Source of the DNA: Prosthecobacter algae
GTDB taxonomy: Bacteria; Verrucomicrobiota; Verrucomicrobiia; Verrucomicrobiales; Verrucomicrobiaceae
NCBI RefSeq assembly: GCF_039542385.1
Contig: NZ_BAABIA010000002.1
Span: forward strand, 682,001 to 746,000
DNA: 64,000 nucleotides
Reading direction: 5' to 3'
This document shows, in pieces, positions 1-8,702 of the stretch (position 1 is the stretch's first letter; every line of letters starts with the position of its first letter). A model generated the notes under the pieces. That model had not been told where the DNA came from and did not search any database. It saw only the letters and a list, made by a program, of their open reading frames with translations. The position numbers and the translations under genes are program-made.

Positions 1-1
1 G

Positions 2-1756
2 GGCAGTACCACGGTGGTGTGCTCAGACAAAACAGGCACGCTCACCGAGAACCAGATGACCGTGCAGCGCGTGCATGCGGGCGGGGTGGAGTACCAGCTT
101 TCCGGGGTGGGCTATGAGCCGCGCGGGGACGTGCTGGATGCGGGAGGAAACCAACTGGACCCTGCGGCGCACCCGGCCCTTTTGGAATGCCTGCGCGCCG
201 GAGTGCTGTGCAACGATTCCCAGCTCGTCATGGAGGACGGGCGGCATTTCATGCAGGGGGACCCAACGGAGGCGGCCATGCTGGTGGCGGGGGCCAAGGC
301 GGGGCTGGACCATGCGGCCTCCGTGAAGGATGCACCGCGCCACAGCATGATCCCCTTTGAATCCCAGCACATGTTCCGCGCGACGCTGCATGAGCATGAA
401 AGCGGGCGGGTGATCTACAAGGTGGGTGCGGTGGAGCGGCTGATGGAACGCTGCCCGGACATGCTGGGCAGCGAGGGCCAGATCCTCCCTCTAGATCGGG
501 AAGCCATCCGTGCGGCGGTGGCAGACATGGCCTCCCAGGGCATGCGAGTGCTGGCCTGCGCCCGCAGCCACAGCGTGCCGGAGGAGGGCGACCTGTCGCA
601 CGAACATGTGAAGGAAGGCCTGACCTTCCTGGGCCTGCAGGGCATGATCGACCCGCCGCGCCCGGAGGCGATCGCTGCGGTGGCGAACTGCCGCCGTGCG
701 GGCATCCTGGTGAAGATGATCACGGGGGACCACGCCCTCACGGCGAGGGCCATCGCGGAAAAGCTGGGCATCGCCACGGGGGACGGGGTGCAGACCCTGA
801 CTGGGCAGGAGCTGGAAAAAATCAGCGAAGCAGATCTGCCCGAAGTGGCCCACCGGGTGGAAGTCTTCGCCCGCGTGGCTCCGGAGCAAAAGCTACGCCT
901 CGTGCGGGCCCTGCAGACCTATGGCCACGTCGTCGCCATGACCGGGGACGGCGTGAATGATGCCCCCGCGCTGAAGCAGGCAGACATCGGCATCGCCATG
1001 GGCATCACCGGCACGGATGTGGCCAAAGGGGCCGCCGACATGGTGCTGGTGGACGACAACTTTGCCACCATCCAGGCCGCCGTGGAGGAGGGGCGCGGCG
1101 TCTTTGACAACTTGCGCAAGTTCATCGTCTGGACGCTGCCCACGAACCTGGGCGAAGGGTCCATCATCCTCGTCTCCATCCTCTTTGGCCTCACCCTCCC
1201 GGTGCTGCCGGTGCAGCTTCTGTGGGTGAACATGACCACGGCGGTGTTCCTGGGCCTCATGCTCGTCTTTGAGCCGAATGAGCCGGATCTCATGCAGCGG
1301 GCACCGCGCGATCCGAAACGCCCCTTGCTGACCTTTCCGCTCTTCATGCGCACGGGCCTGATCTCCCTGATCATGATCCTCGGGGCCTTCTGGCTGTTCA
1401 TGGATGAAATGCAGACGCCGGGCCAGACGGAGGCCGCCGCCCGCACCGCCGTCATCAATGTCATCGTCATGGTGGAGATCGCCTACCTGTTTAGCTGCCG
1501 TTCCCTGAACCATTCCCTCTTCTCCATCGGCCTGTGGACCAACCGCCTGGCCATCCTCGGAGCCCTGGGGATGATCGCTGCCCAGATGCTCTTCACCTAC
1601 ACCCCGGTGATGAACAAGCTCTTCCACACCCAGCCGCTGGGCGCGGGCTCCTGGGGGAAGATCCTCATCGTCACCCTGCTTTCCTTTGCCGCCGTGGAAT
1701 TTGAAAAATGGATCCGCTTTGGCGGTGGCCGTGGCAAAGACACCCTCCCTGAATAA
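2..1756 (+). CDS. Cation-transporting P-type ATPase, C-terminal part (5' end outside window)
   Basis: The reading frame is open from base 2, so the N-terminal membrane segments and actuator domain lie upstream of the window. The first residues contain the phosphorylation motif DKTGTLT, whose Asp is phosphorylated by ATP. It is followed by the nucleotide-binding domain, a TGD motif (TGDHALTA) and the hinge motif TGDGVNDAP. About 180 C-terminal residues contain several hydrophobic segments typical of the M5-M10 bundle of P2-type pumps. The long C-terminal bundle fits a Ca2+/SERCA-like (P2A) or Na+/K+-type pump rather than a heavy-metal P1B pump; the ion cannot be named because M4 is missing. 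A 2-hydroxyacid dehydrogenase starts 14 bases after the stop codon. Confidence 0.93.
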   Translation, partial: GSTTVVCSDKTGTLTENQMTVQRVHAGGVEYQLSGVGYEPRGDVLDAGGNQLDPAAHPALLECLRAGVLCNDSQLVMEDGRHFMQGDPTEAAMLVAGAKAGLDHAASVKDAPRHSMIPFESQHMFRATLHEHESGRVIYKVGAVERLMERCPDMLGSEGQILPLDREAIRAAVADMASQGMRVLACARSHSVPEEGDLSHEHVKEGLTFLGLQGMIDPPRPEAIAAVANCRRAGILVKMITGDHALTARAIAEKLGIATGDGVQTLTGQELEKISEADLPEVAHRVEVFARVAPEQKLRLVRALQTYGHVVAMTGDGVNDAPALKQADIGIAMGITGTDVAKGAADMVLVDDNFATIQAAVEEGRGVFDNLRKFIVWTLPTNLGEGSIILVSILFGLTLPVLPVQLLWVNMTTAVFLGLMLVFEPNEPDLMQRAPRDPKRPLLTFPLFMRTGLISLIMILGAFWLFMDEMQTPGQTEAAARTAVINVIVMVEIAYLFSCRSLNHSLFSIGLWTNRLAILGALGMIAAQMLFTYTPVMNKLFHTQPLGAGSWGKILIVTLLSFAAVEFEKWIRFGGGRGKDTLPE

Positions 1757-1770
1757 CTCCCTTTACAACC

Positions 1771-2766
1771 ATGATCAAAGTCGCCTTTTACGATACCAAA
1801 CCCTATGACCATGAGGCCGCACTGGCGGCTGAAGGGGCTGCTGCCTTGCAGTGGACATTTCATGACTTTCGCCTGACGGCGGAGACGGCCTCCACCGCAG
1901 CGGGGGCGGAGGCTGTGTGCGTGTTTGTGAATGACAAACTGGACCGCCCCTGCCTGGAAAAACTGGCGGCCACGGGGGTAAAGCTGGTGGCGCTGCGGTG
2001 TGCCGGATTCAACCAGGTGGATCTCCCCGCGGCGCGGGAATTGGGCATCGCCGTCACCCGCGTGCCGGCCTACTCCCCCCATGCCGTGGCGGAACATGCG
2101 GTGGCGCTTTTGATGACGCTTAACCGCAAGATCCACCGCGCCTACAACCGCGTGCGGGAGCACAATTTTGCCCTCGCGGGGCTGGTGGGTTTTGACCTGC
2201 ACGGCAAGACGGCGGGCATCGTGGGCACGGGCAAGATCGGCCGCTGCACGGCGGAGATCTTCCGGGGCTTTGGCATGCAGGTGCTGGCGCACGATCCCTT
2301 TCCCCAGGAGGCCTGGGCGACTGAACACAAAATACGTTATGCCTCGCTGGAGGAGGTGCTGCGCGTGAGCGATGTGCTGTCTCTGCACCTGCCGCTGGCA
2401 GCAGGCACGCACCATTTGCTGAACCGGGAAACGCTGGCGCAAATGAAACCGGGGGCCTGCCTGATCAATACCAGCCGGGGCAAGCTGGTGGACAGTGCCG
2501 CGCTGATCGAGGCACTGAAATCAGGCCACCTCGGCGGTGTGGCGCTGGATGTGTATGAGGAAGAGGAAGGCATCTTCTTTGAAGATCACTCCGGCGCGGT
2601 GTTGCAGGACGACACACTGGCCCTGCTGCTCTCGCTGCCCAATGTGCTCGTCACCTCGCACCAGGCCTTTCTCACCCGCGAGGCGCTGAGCGAGATCGCC
2701 CGCGTGACGGTGACGAATCTGGGCATGGTGAATCAAGGCGTCTTTTTGCCGGAAACGCGGCTGTAG
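1771..2766 (+). CDS. 2-hydroxyacid dehydrogenase, D-lactate dehydrogenase-like
   Basis: This 331-residue protein matches the NAD-dependent D-2-hydroxyacid dehydrogenase family, which interconverts 2-oxo acids and D-2-hydroxy acids in the cytoplasm. The NAD-binding loop GTGKIGR lies near residue 151. Downstream are the substrate Arg region (NTSRGKLVD), a Glu in DVYEEEEG and the late His in TSHQAF expected of the catalytic triad. The segment EEEEGIFFED followed by HSG is typical of the LdhA (fermentative D-lactate dehydrogenase) branch, so pyruvate/D-lactate is the most likely substrate pair, by inference. The last 61 bases of the gene occur again at 2961-3021, with a REPIN-like element between the two copies. 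Confidence 0.88.
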   Translation: MIKVAFYDTKPYDHEAALAAEGAAALQWTFHDFRLTAETASTAAGAEAVCVFVNDKLDRPCLEKLAATGVKLVALRCAGFNQVDLPAARELGIAVTRVPAYSPHAVAEHAVALLMTLNRKIHRAYNRVREHNFALAGLVGFDLHGKTAGIVGTGKIGRCTAEIFRGFGMQVLAHDPFPQEAWATEHKIRYASLEEVLRVSDVLSLHLPLAAGTHHLLNRETLAQMKPGACLINTSRGKLVDSAALIEALKSGHLGGVALDVYEEEEGIFFEDHSGAVLQDDTLALLLSLPNVLVTSHQAFLTREALSEIARVTVTNLGMVNQGVFLPETRL

Positions 2767-2783
2767 AGGAGCACAAGAGCACT

Positions 2784-2951
2784 CAAAGGTAGCCCGCTCA
2801 GTCCCTGAGCGGATAGCAGGGTCGAAGGGTCACAGACCTCCGCTTGGGTGAGGATGGATGCGCGGGGTGCCATCGGCGGGGCGAGCCTGGAAGGAGAGTT
2901 CTTGAGGCTTCGAGGTTGCTCACCGCTCAGGGACTGAGCGGGCTACCTTTG
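2784..2951. repeat. REPIN-like element 1 (two inverted GTAG-headed hairpins)
   Basis: The ends are perfect 29-base inverted repeats at 2784-2812 and 2923-2951. Each end reads AAGGTAGCC followed by a small hairpin with arms CCGCTCAG and CTGAGCGG. A GTAG head before a short palindrome is the hallmark of REP sequences, and two REPs in inverted orientation make a REPIN. The 110-base interior (with GGGTGCCATCGGC) is shared with the elements near 6.6, 9.0 and 10.1 kb. No RAYT transposase gene is in the window. Confidence 0.8.
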
Positions 2952-2960
2952 GCTTTTCTC

Positions 2961-3021
2961 GCCCGCGTGACGGTGACGAATCTGGGCATGGTGAATCAGG
3001 GCGTCTTTTTGCCGGAAACGC
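2961..3021 (+). repeat. Duplicated 3' end of the 2-hydroxyacid dehydrogenase gene
   Basis: These 61 bases match 2698-2758 of the upstream dehydrogenase gene with two mismatches. They keep its reading phase (VTVTNLGMVNQGVF and the following residues) but end in a different terminus (ETLLT and stop). There is no intact gene here, only the tail. The two copies flank REPIN-like element 1, so the duplication is probably linked to the arrival or movement of that element. Near identity suggests a recent event. Confidence 0.8.
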
Positions 3022-3074
3022 TGCTCACCTGAAGGCAGGCTTGGCAAGAGTCCATCACTGGGCAAGGTCCGGGC

Positions 3075-3806
3075 ATGAACCTCCAAGGACAGATTTGCGT
3101 CATCACCGGGGCCGCGCGCGGCATCGGGCTCGCCACCGCCCAGGCCCTCATCGCCCGTGGGGCCAAGGTGGCGCTGGTGGACCTGGACTTCGCCGCGCTG
3201 ACCCAGGCACTGAACAGCCTGCCTGAAAGCCAAGCGCTGGCCATCACGGCAGACATCAGCCGGGGCGATGACGTGGCCCGCATCGTGACGGAAACGGTGG
3301 CCCATTGGGGCAGCCCCACGGTGTGGATCAACAACGCCGGCCTGGCCCGCCATCGCTGGATCCCCGACTACACGGAGGGCGAGATCGACGTGATGCTGGA
3401 CGTGAACCTGAAGGGCACCATCCTCGGCTCCCAGGCCGCCCTGCGTGCCATGATTCCGGGGCGCAGCGGCCACATCGTCAACGTCATCTCCACCGCCAGC
3501 CTGCGCGGCATCCCCAGCGAGACGGTCTATTGCGCGGCCAAGTGGGGCGTGCGTGGTTTTACCCAGGGCCTGGCCGAAGAAGCCGCCGCCCACCGCATTC
3601 GCGTCACCGCTGTCCTTCCCGGCGGTGTGGACACAGCCTTTTGGGACGATGCCTCCCAGCGTGAAGCGCCCAAGCAGCTCTTCCTGAAGCCCGAACACAT
3701 CGCCGATGGCATCCTGCGCTGCCTGGAGATGGACGACTTCTGCGTGCCTCGCGAGCTGGTGCTGCGCTCCCTGGACGACAGCGACTTTTCCGTGAAGCCG
3801 GAGTGA
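3075..3806 (+). CDS. SDR family NAD(P)-dependent oxidoreductase
   Basis: This is a 243-residue classical short-chain dehydrogenase/reductase. The cofactor motif GAARGIG is near residue 13, an acidic residue (VDLD) after the second strand favours NAD(H), NNAG is near residue 86, the catalytic Ser lies in the VISTAS segment, and the YxxxK pair is in YCAAK. Length is normal for the family. The substrate cannot be predicted. The gene follows REPIN-like element 1 and the duplicated dehydrogenase tail and is probably transcribed separately from the dehydrogenase. Confidence 0.9.
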   Translation: MNLQGQICVITGAARGIGLATAQALIARGAKVALVDLDFAALTQALNSLPESQALAITADISRGDDVARIVTETVAHWGSPTVWINNAGLARHRWIPDYTEGEIDVMLDVNLKGTILGSQAALRAMIPGRSGHIVNVISTASLRGIPSETVYCAAKWGVRGFTQGLAEEAAAHRIRVTAVLPGGVDTAFWDDASQREAPKQLFLKPEHIADGILRCLEMDDFCVPRELVLRSLDDSDFSVKPE

Positions 3807-3891
3807 GGGGCCATGGATGATCCGGCCTGATTTCATGTCCTGCACACCCGGATGCTAGCCGGGGGCCTTGGCGGACGTTACTCTCCCTGAC

Positions 3892-5322
3892 ATGAATTTG
3901 GAAAGTGAGCTACACGCGGAATACGCCCGCTACTGCACCCGCCGCTGGTTCTTCAAAGAATGCGGCGTGGGGATGGCGGGCCTGGCAGCCGCGCACCTGC
4001 TGGCCCCGGCGGCGGGGGCGTCCCCCACGGCGGTGAACCCGCTGTTGCCGAAGCGTTCGCACTATCCTGCCAAGGCCAAGCGGGTGATCTACCTCTTCAT
4101 GGGGGGTGCGCCGAGCCATCTGGAGCTCTTCGACAACAAACCGGAGCTGGCCAAGTGGGATGGCAAGCTGCCCCCGGCGGATCTTTTGAAAGGCTACCGC
4201 GCCGCCTTCATCAATCCCAACAGCAAGCTGATGGGGTCGAAGTACAAATTCGCCAAGCATGGGCAGAGCGGGGCGGAGATCGGCGAGCTGCTGCCGCACA
4301 CGGCGAAGCTGGCGGATGACCTCACCATCGTGAAGTCCATGAAGACGGATGCCTTCAACCACGCCCCGGCGCAGATCCTAATGAGCACAGGCGCGCAGAT
4401 CTTTGGGCGGCCCAGCTTTGGCGCGTGGACGCTCTATGGCCTGGGCACGGACAACCAGGACCTGCCGGGCTATGTGGTGCTGCAAAGCGGGCAGAAAGGG
4501 CCCAGCGGCGGCATGTCAAACTTCGGCTGCGGTTTCCTGCCCACGGTCTATCAGGGCGTGCCCTTCCGCAGCAGTGGGGAGCCGGTGCTGTACCTGAGCA
4601 ACCCGAAGGGCGTCACCGACACCACGCAGCGCAACACGCTGGATGTGCTGAAGCAGCTCAATGAAGAGCGCCTGGGCGTGATGGGGGACCCGGAAATCGC
4701 CTCCCGCATCAACAGCTTTGAGCTGGCCTACCGCATGCAGCGCACAGCCCCGGAGGTGATGGACATCTCCCAGGAGCCGCAGCACATCCTGGACATGTAT
4801 GGGGCCAAGCCGGGCGAGGCCTCCTTTGCCAACAACTGTTTGTTAGCCCGCCGCATGATCGAGAGCGGCGTGCGCTTTGTGCAGCTCTTCCATGAGGCTT
4901 GGGACCACCACGGCGGCCTAACCAAAGGTTTGAAAGACCAGTGCGGCCTGACGGACCAGCCTGCGGCGGCCCTGGTGCGGGATTTGAAGCAGCGCGGCCT
5001 GCTGGAGGACACCATCGTGATCTGGGGCGGCGAATTTGGCCGCACGCCGATGGTGCAGGGCGGCAGCGACGGGCGCGACCACCACCCGAACGCCTTCACC
5101 ATGTGGTTCGCCGGCGGCGGGCTAAAGCCGGGCCTCACGCTCGGCGCCACGGATGAGTTCGGCTTCAACGTGACGGAGGATCCCGTGCATGTGCATGATC
5201 TCCACGCCACGCTGCTGCACCTGCTGGGCTTTGAGCACACGAAGCTGGCGGTGAAATTTCAGGGCCTGGACATGCGGCTGACGAATGTGCATGGCGAATT
5301 GGTGCCGAAGTTGCTGGCGTGA
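3892..5322 (+). CDS. DUF1501 domain-containing protein, Tat-exported
   Basis: This protein belongs to the DUF1501 family, an alkaline-phosphatase/sulfatase-like fold greatly expanded in Planctomycetes and Verrucomicrobia. The ATG at 3892 gives 476 residues and places a twin-arginine signal (CTRRWFFKE then a hydrophobic stretch) near the N-terminus; a TTG eight codons earlier is less likely. Family landmarks are YLFMGGAPSHLELFD, ESGVRFVQLFHEAWDHH and WGGEFGRTP followed by GRDHHPNAFT. No activity is established for the family. Its usual neighbour, a DUF1549/DUF1553 cytochrome-like protein, is not beside it here. The stop codon overlaps a possible GTG start of the next gene. Confidence 0.92.
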   Translation: MNLESELHAEYARYCTRRWFFKECGVGMAGLAAAHLLAPAAGASPTAVNPLLPKRSHYPAKAKRVIYLFMGGAPSHLELFDNKPELAKWDGKLPPADLLKGYRAAFINPNSKLMGSKYKFAKHGQSGAEIGELLPHTAKLADDLTIVKSMKTDAFNHAPAQILMSTGAQIFGRPSFGAWTLYGLGTDNQDLPGYVVLQSGQKGPSGGMSNFGCGFLPTVYQGVPFRSSGEPVLYLSNPKGVTDTTQRNTLDVLKQLNEERLGVMGDPEIASRINSFELAYRMQRTAPEVMDISQEPQHILDMYGAKPGEASFANNCLLARRMIESGVRFVQLFHEAWDHHGGLTKGLKDQCGLTDQPAAALVRDLKQRGLLEDTIVIWGGEFGRTPMVQGGSDGRDHHPNAFTMWFAGGGLKPGLTLGATDEFGFNVTEDPVHVHDLHATLLHLLGFEHTKLAVKFQGLDMRLTNVHGELVPKLLA

Positions 5323-5348
5323 GCACGCGCAGCAGCTTCATTGGCCCC

Positions 5349-5885
5349 ATGATCACCCTCCTCAGTGCGACGAACCGCCCCGGCAGCAACACCCGCCTCC
5401 TCACCACGCTGATCGAGCGCCTGTACACCCAAGCAGGCGTGACCTGCCAGGTGCTGGATCTCGCGGACCTGCCGCCGGAGATCTTCAACCCCGCGTCCTA
5501 TGCGGAAAAACCCGCCGCCTTTGCCCCCTTTGCCGAGGCCATCCTGGCCAGCGACGGCGTGGTCATCGTGACGCCCGAGTACAACGGCAGCTTCCCCGGC
5601 GTGCTGAAGTACTTCATCGACATGCTGCCCTTCCCCGCCAGCTTTGAAAACCGGCCCGTCTGCTTCGTCGGCCTCGCCGCCGGCATGTGGGGCGCCCTGC
5701 GGTCGGTGGAGCAGCTCCAGCACATCCTCGGCTATCGCAATGCCCACCTGTACCCGAACCGCGTCTTCATCCCCGGCGTCGGCCAGGTGCTGAAAGACGG
5801 CGAGATCCAGGATGCGGACCTCCTCGCCCGCCTGCAAAAACAGGCCACCGGCTTTGCCGCGTTTGTCCAGCGGCTGAAGGCGTGA
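5349..5885 (+). CDS. NADPH-dependent FMN reductase family protein
   Basis: This flavodoxin-fold oxidoreductase has 178 residues from the ATG at 5349. The N-terminal strand and phosphate loop (SATNRPGSNTR) bind FMN phosphate, and TPEYNGSFPGVLK is the second flavin-contacting loop seen in azoreductase/chromate reductase-like proteins. A GTG at 5319 overlapping the stop of the DUF1501 gene would add ten residues, but the family normally begins at the first strand, which favours 5349. The overlap indicates co-transcription with the DUF1501 gene. The electron acceptor is unknown. Confidence 0.87.
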   Translation: MITLLSATNRPGSNTRLLTTLIERLYTQAGVTCQVLDLADLPPEIFNPASYAEKPAAFAPFAEAILASDGVVIVTPEYNGSFPGVLKYFIDMLPFPASFENRPVCFVGLAAGMWGALRSVEQLQHILGYRNAHLYPNRVFIPGVGQVLKDGEIQDADLLARLQKQATGFAAFVQRLKA

Positions 5886-5933
5886 AAGGGGGCGCTCGAC
5901 AAGTCGGAATCGGATGGTTATGCTGGCCACGTC

Positions 5934-6224
5934 ATGACACAGGTAGCCATTCAACTTCCGGACGACCTCAGTCAGTTCGTGAACGAGTCGGTTCAGGCGG
6001 GGGACTTTCCCACCGCTGATGAGTTTTTCATTCATGCCGTCTCGATCTACAAGGACCAGATCGAATCCCAGTTCCGTGAAGCCGATGCGACCAAGCTGGA
6101 AAGACTCCGTCAGGACATCCAGACAGCGGCGGATCAGCTCGACCGGGGTGAAGGCATCGAAATGGATTGGGAGGCCAAGCGGGCGCGGTTGCATCGCGAC
6201 CATGCCGCCCGTCACCCGGCATGA
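5934..6224 (+). CDS. ParD-like ribbon-helix-helix antitoxin
   Basis: This 96-residue protein begins with the ribbon segment VAIQLPDDLSQFVNES of CopG/ParD-type DNA-binding antitoxins. A helical acidic middle and a charged C-terminal arm (LDRGEGIEMDWEAKRARL), the part that normally wraps the toxin, follow. It is six bases upstream of the ParE-type toxin frame, as in parDE modules. It would bind the operon promoter and neutralise the partner. The toxin has an in-frame stop, so the antitoxin may be an orphan or may now serve against related toxins elsewhere in the genome. Confidence 0.82.
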   Translation: MTQVAIQLPDDLSQFVNESVQAGDFPTADEFFIHAVSIYKDQIESQFREADATKLERLRQDIQTAADQLDRGEGIEMDWEAKRARLHRDHAARHPA

Positions 6225-6230
6225 TCCCCC

Positions 6231-6527
6231 ATGCCGAAAATCCTTTTTTCACCCGAGGCTGACCGCGACCTCGACGAAATCTGGCATTACATCGCCGAAG
6301 ACAGCCCGCTGCAGGCCGACCGGCTGCTGGAACGCTTCCGTTTAAAGCTTGAGCACCTGGCGCGATGGAGGACCCTCGGGCGGCCCCGCCCCGAATTGCT
6401 CAAGGACTGCCGCAGCTACCCTTTCGGTAAATACTGCTTTTACTTCCGGCCTGCCTAAGAAGGTATCCAGGTGCTCCGTGTCCTGCATTCAGCACGTGAT
6501 CTTGGGCAGATCCAATTTCCCACATGA
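6231..6527 (+). pseudogene. ParE/RelE-family toxin interrupted by an in-frame TAA
   Basis: The first 75 codons encode the N-terminal three quarters of a ParE-type toxin (LFSPEADRDLDEIWHYIA, a central LGRPRPEL, then KYCFYFRPA). Codon 76 (6456-6458) is TAA. Reading through it in the same frame gives EGIQVLRVLHSARDL and a stop at 6525-6527. That segment is the canonical ParE C-terminal strand (consensus like VLRVLHGARD), which in the family carries residues essential for gyrase poisoning. The gene is therefore most simply a full-length 98-codon toxin disabled by one nonsense change. A functional 75-residue product is possible but unlikely. A REPIN-like element starts 22 bases after the old stop. 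Confidence 0.8.
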
Positions 6528-6548
6528 ACGCCCCCCCCGGCCCGCAGG

Positions 6549-6745
6549 AAGGTAGCCCGCTCAGTCCCTGAGCGGTCAGAAAAGTAGCCCGCTCAGTCCC
6601 TGAGCGGTCAGCAGCCTCGACGCTCCCACACTCTCCTTTCCAGCTCACCGTACTGATGGCACCCTGTGCGCACGTCTTCGGTCAGGCGTAGGTCTGCCAC
6701 CTTTCGGCACGGCCATCCGCTCAGGGACTGAGCGGGCTACCTTTT
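6549..6745. repeat. REPIN-like element 2 with a duplicated left REP
   Basis: The left REP (AGGTAGCCCGCTCAG and so on) is present twice, at 6549-6575 and about 6582-6607, and the inverted right REP is at 6717-6744. The interior shares the stretches GGCACGGCC and GCCACCTTTCGG with elements 3 and 4. The right end touches the stop codon of the PEP-CTERM gene, so the hairpins sit between two convergent genes, where they could act as a transcription terminator for both. Confidence 0.75.
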
Positions 6746-7707
6746 CAGGCCCGGCGTCGGCGCAGCAGCATCCCGGCGAGGCCCAGGCCCAGCAGCAGGG
6801 CGCGGCCTGGCTCTGGCGCGGCAAAGATGGCCTGCACCTCTGCCTGAGTCAGGCTTTCATCGAACATCGCCAGGTAGTCCAGGCTGCCATCGAAGGACTT
6901 GCGCTGATTGCTCGTCCCCACACCACCAGATTCAGAGCCCACCGTCAGCGTGCTGCTCGGCGCGGTCGTGGTCGCATCGCTGATGTACATGCCCGTCACC
7001 GTCTGCGTCTGCAGGCCGCCGGGGCCATGGAGGTAAAAGGTCACCGAATTGTCCGCAGGCGTGGCCGCATTGCCATCCCCCATGTCCACCACCATGCCGA
7101 TGTCATACCACACGCCCTTGGTGATCGCCAGGGTGGAGGTGGAGGTGCGGGTGCCCGTGAAGCTGCCGCCGGCACTGGTGTAATACGCCAGCCGCGCCGT
7201 CTGCCCATCCGCATTGCCCAGGAGGCCAAAGAGGAAGCCGATGCCATTGCCGCCCAGCCCATTGTTCATCAGCCAGTAATTGCCCGGCACATCGTTCGGC
7301 GTCACGCCATCCGCGCCCAGCACCGGCCCGTCCCACATCGCCCGGGTCAGCACCGAAAAGTTGCCGGAGACCGTCCCGTTCGCCACCTGAAAGGTCGCCG
7401 CCGCCGTCGTATCATCCGCCGTACCCGCCCCGACCACCGTCACGAACGGGTCAAAGCTCAGCGCCCGCCCCAGCGTATCCTGCGGCGCACCGCCCGCCGG
7501 GCTGGTGGCTGGCACCGAGGTATTCCAGGACAGCCGCGTCGCATTGCTGGCCGTGTGATTGCCCGTGAAATCCACGATCTGCGCATTGCTGGCCGCACCG
7601 CTCGCCGCGCCATCAAATTTCCAAAACGAATCCGCCTGCTGCAGCGTCACCGAGCCAAAGCCAGCCGTGCATGAAGCACCCAAGAGAATGAAAAAACGCG
7701 CAAACAT
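6745..7707 (-). CDS. PEP-CTERM sorted LamG-like surface protein
   Basis: The protein has 320 residues from the ATG at 7707, chosen because it begins the signal peptide (MFARFFILLGASCTAGFG). The body resembles a LamG/concanavalin A-like sandwich: SFWKFDGA near the start, later FYLHGPGGLQTQTVTG and SFDGSLDYLAMFDESLTQAEVQAI, which is the usual closing strand. The C-terminus has the three parts of a PEP-CTERM signal: PEP, a hydrophobic helix (LLLGLGLAG) and a basic tail (LLRRRRA). Such proteins are processed by an exosortase and released or anchored at the outer envelope. No exosortase gene is in the window. Confidence 0.85.
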   Translation of the reverse strand: MFARFFILLGASCTAGFGSVTLQQADSFWKFDGAASGAASNAQIVDFTGNHTASNATRLSWNTSVPATSPAGGAPQDTLGRALSFDPFVTVVGAGTADDTTAAATFQVANGTVSGNFSVLTRAMWDGPVLGADGVTPNDVPGNYWLMNNGLGGNGIGFLFGLLGNADGQTARLAYYTSAGGSFTGTRTSTSTLAITKGVWYDIGMVVDMGDGNAATPADNSVTFYLHGPGGLQTQTVTGMYISDATTTAPSSTLTVGSESGGVGTSNQRKSFDGSLDYLAMFDESLTQAEVQAIFAAPEPGRALLLGLGLAGMLLRRRRA

Positions 7708-7859
7708 GGAAGGGGGGAAATCCAAAGGGGGGGCAACAAGCATGGCCAAAACATAGGTCATGTCCATAGCGATATCGGTCAAAAGCCGATGTAAGCCCTA
7801 CCTTTAGGCTTTGGTAAATGCCGCCCCCTTTCTGGGACGGCGACGACCTTTCCCACCCC

Positions 7860-7929
7860 CTCGTTTCTCGTTTTCATCCGCTGCGGGGTCGATTGATATC
7901 TCATTTCACAGACATAACTGAGAAACGAG
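7860..7929. repeat. Degenerate family A palindrome
   Basis: Arms of ten bases (CTCGTTTCTC and GAGAAACGAG) face each other across about 50 bases. The left arm continues as GTTTTCATCCGC, close to the family A copy at 8614. Downstream the text AGGCAGGCTCCTTA resembles the spacer between families A and B in the composite at 8.6 kb. The remainder of 7708-8012 shows no convincing gene. Confidence 0.5.
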
Positions 7930-8012
7930 GGCTGAAGGCACTCGGGATCAGAGGCAGGCTCCTTAGCTGTGAGAGCTTGTTTTCAGCCTGATGCCCTCAC
8001 GGCTCCACGGAT

Positions 8013-8483
8013 TCACGCTTTGTCGACTGGGGACACTTCTTGCAGCCCCTGCGGCTTCCACCCGGAGCCTTTGCAGTGCCTGGGATGATCTCCCAAGGCC
8101 CAGGTCACGGCGTCCAAGACCAGCATCAGGTCCAACTGGCAAAGAGTGCGGTAAAAGAAGATCTTGGGCCTTTGTGGATGATCCGTCAGGAGGTTCAGGG
8201 TGTAGAGCACCCGCACCCTATTTTTCAGCAGCCCTAGGGTGGCCCCGGCCACCATCGTTAGGCCTGCGATGGCTGGCACGGAGGGGGCATTCCAGACCAC
8301 CGCCATCATGACCAGCGACCCTAAACAGCCCACCCACAGAAGCGGGCTCAGGGAGGTGGCCACCAACTCAAAGCCCGTGACTTCCCGCGCCCCCACCTCG
8401 CCACGCGGCATCGAAATAGGACTCTCCACGCGGCCGCTTTCAAACCGCAGGTCAATGTTCCTGACAGGGCCGTTTTCACCCAT
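8013..8483 (-). CDS. Hypothetical membrane protein, two transmembrane segments
   Basis: I do not recognise this protein. From the ATG at 8483 it has 156 residues: a polar N-terminal region (NIDLRFESGRVESP), two adjacent hydrophobic helices (SPLLWVGCLGSLVMMAVVW and VPAIAGLTMVAGATLGLL) and a basic cytoplasmic-looking C-terminal domain. An alternative ATG at 8504 would add seven residues. The frame is open up to 8624, but that extension runs into a family A palindrome, so the upstream part is not accepted. The gene is bracketed by palindromic repeats at 7860 and 8614. No function can be given. Confidence 0.5.
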   Translation of the reverse strand: MGENGPVRNIDLRFESGRVESPISMPRGEVGAREVTGFELVATSLSPLLWVGCLGSLVMMAVVWNAPSVPAIAGLTMVAGATLGLLKNRVRVLYTLNLLTDHPQRPKIFFYRTLCQLDLMLVLDAVTWALGDHPRHCKGSGWKPQGLQEVSPVDKA

Positions 8484-8613
8484 AGTTATGATTCGCCCCA
8501 GCATGGATCCAGCCTGCGGGATCTCACCGCGAATGCAAGCCAACTGGCATCGAATCCTTCCGCATATCCCTCCGCCCACCTCATCTAGGAGCCTCTGCTG
8601 GACCCCCTCGTTT

Positions 8614-8658
8614 CTCGTTTTCATTCCGCCACCCCTACCCGCGCGGAATGGAAACGAG
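8614..8658. repeat. Family A palindrome, copy A1
   Basis: Arms CTCGTTTTCATTCCGC and GCGGAATGGAAACGAG pair with one mismatch around a C-rich loop. It is the outermost unit of the left arm of the composite and corresponds to the copy at 10528. Confidence 0.65.
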
Positions 8659-8702
8659 GAGTGAATGAGGCACCGATGCCTGAGGGAAAGTGCAGGCTCC
8701 TA

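Noticed and set aside
8484..8624. N-terminal extension of the hypothetical membrane protein
   Set aside because: The extension runs into a family A palindrome, and its text has no protein-like composition.
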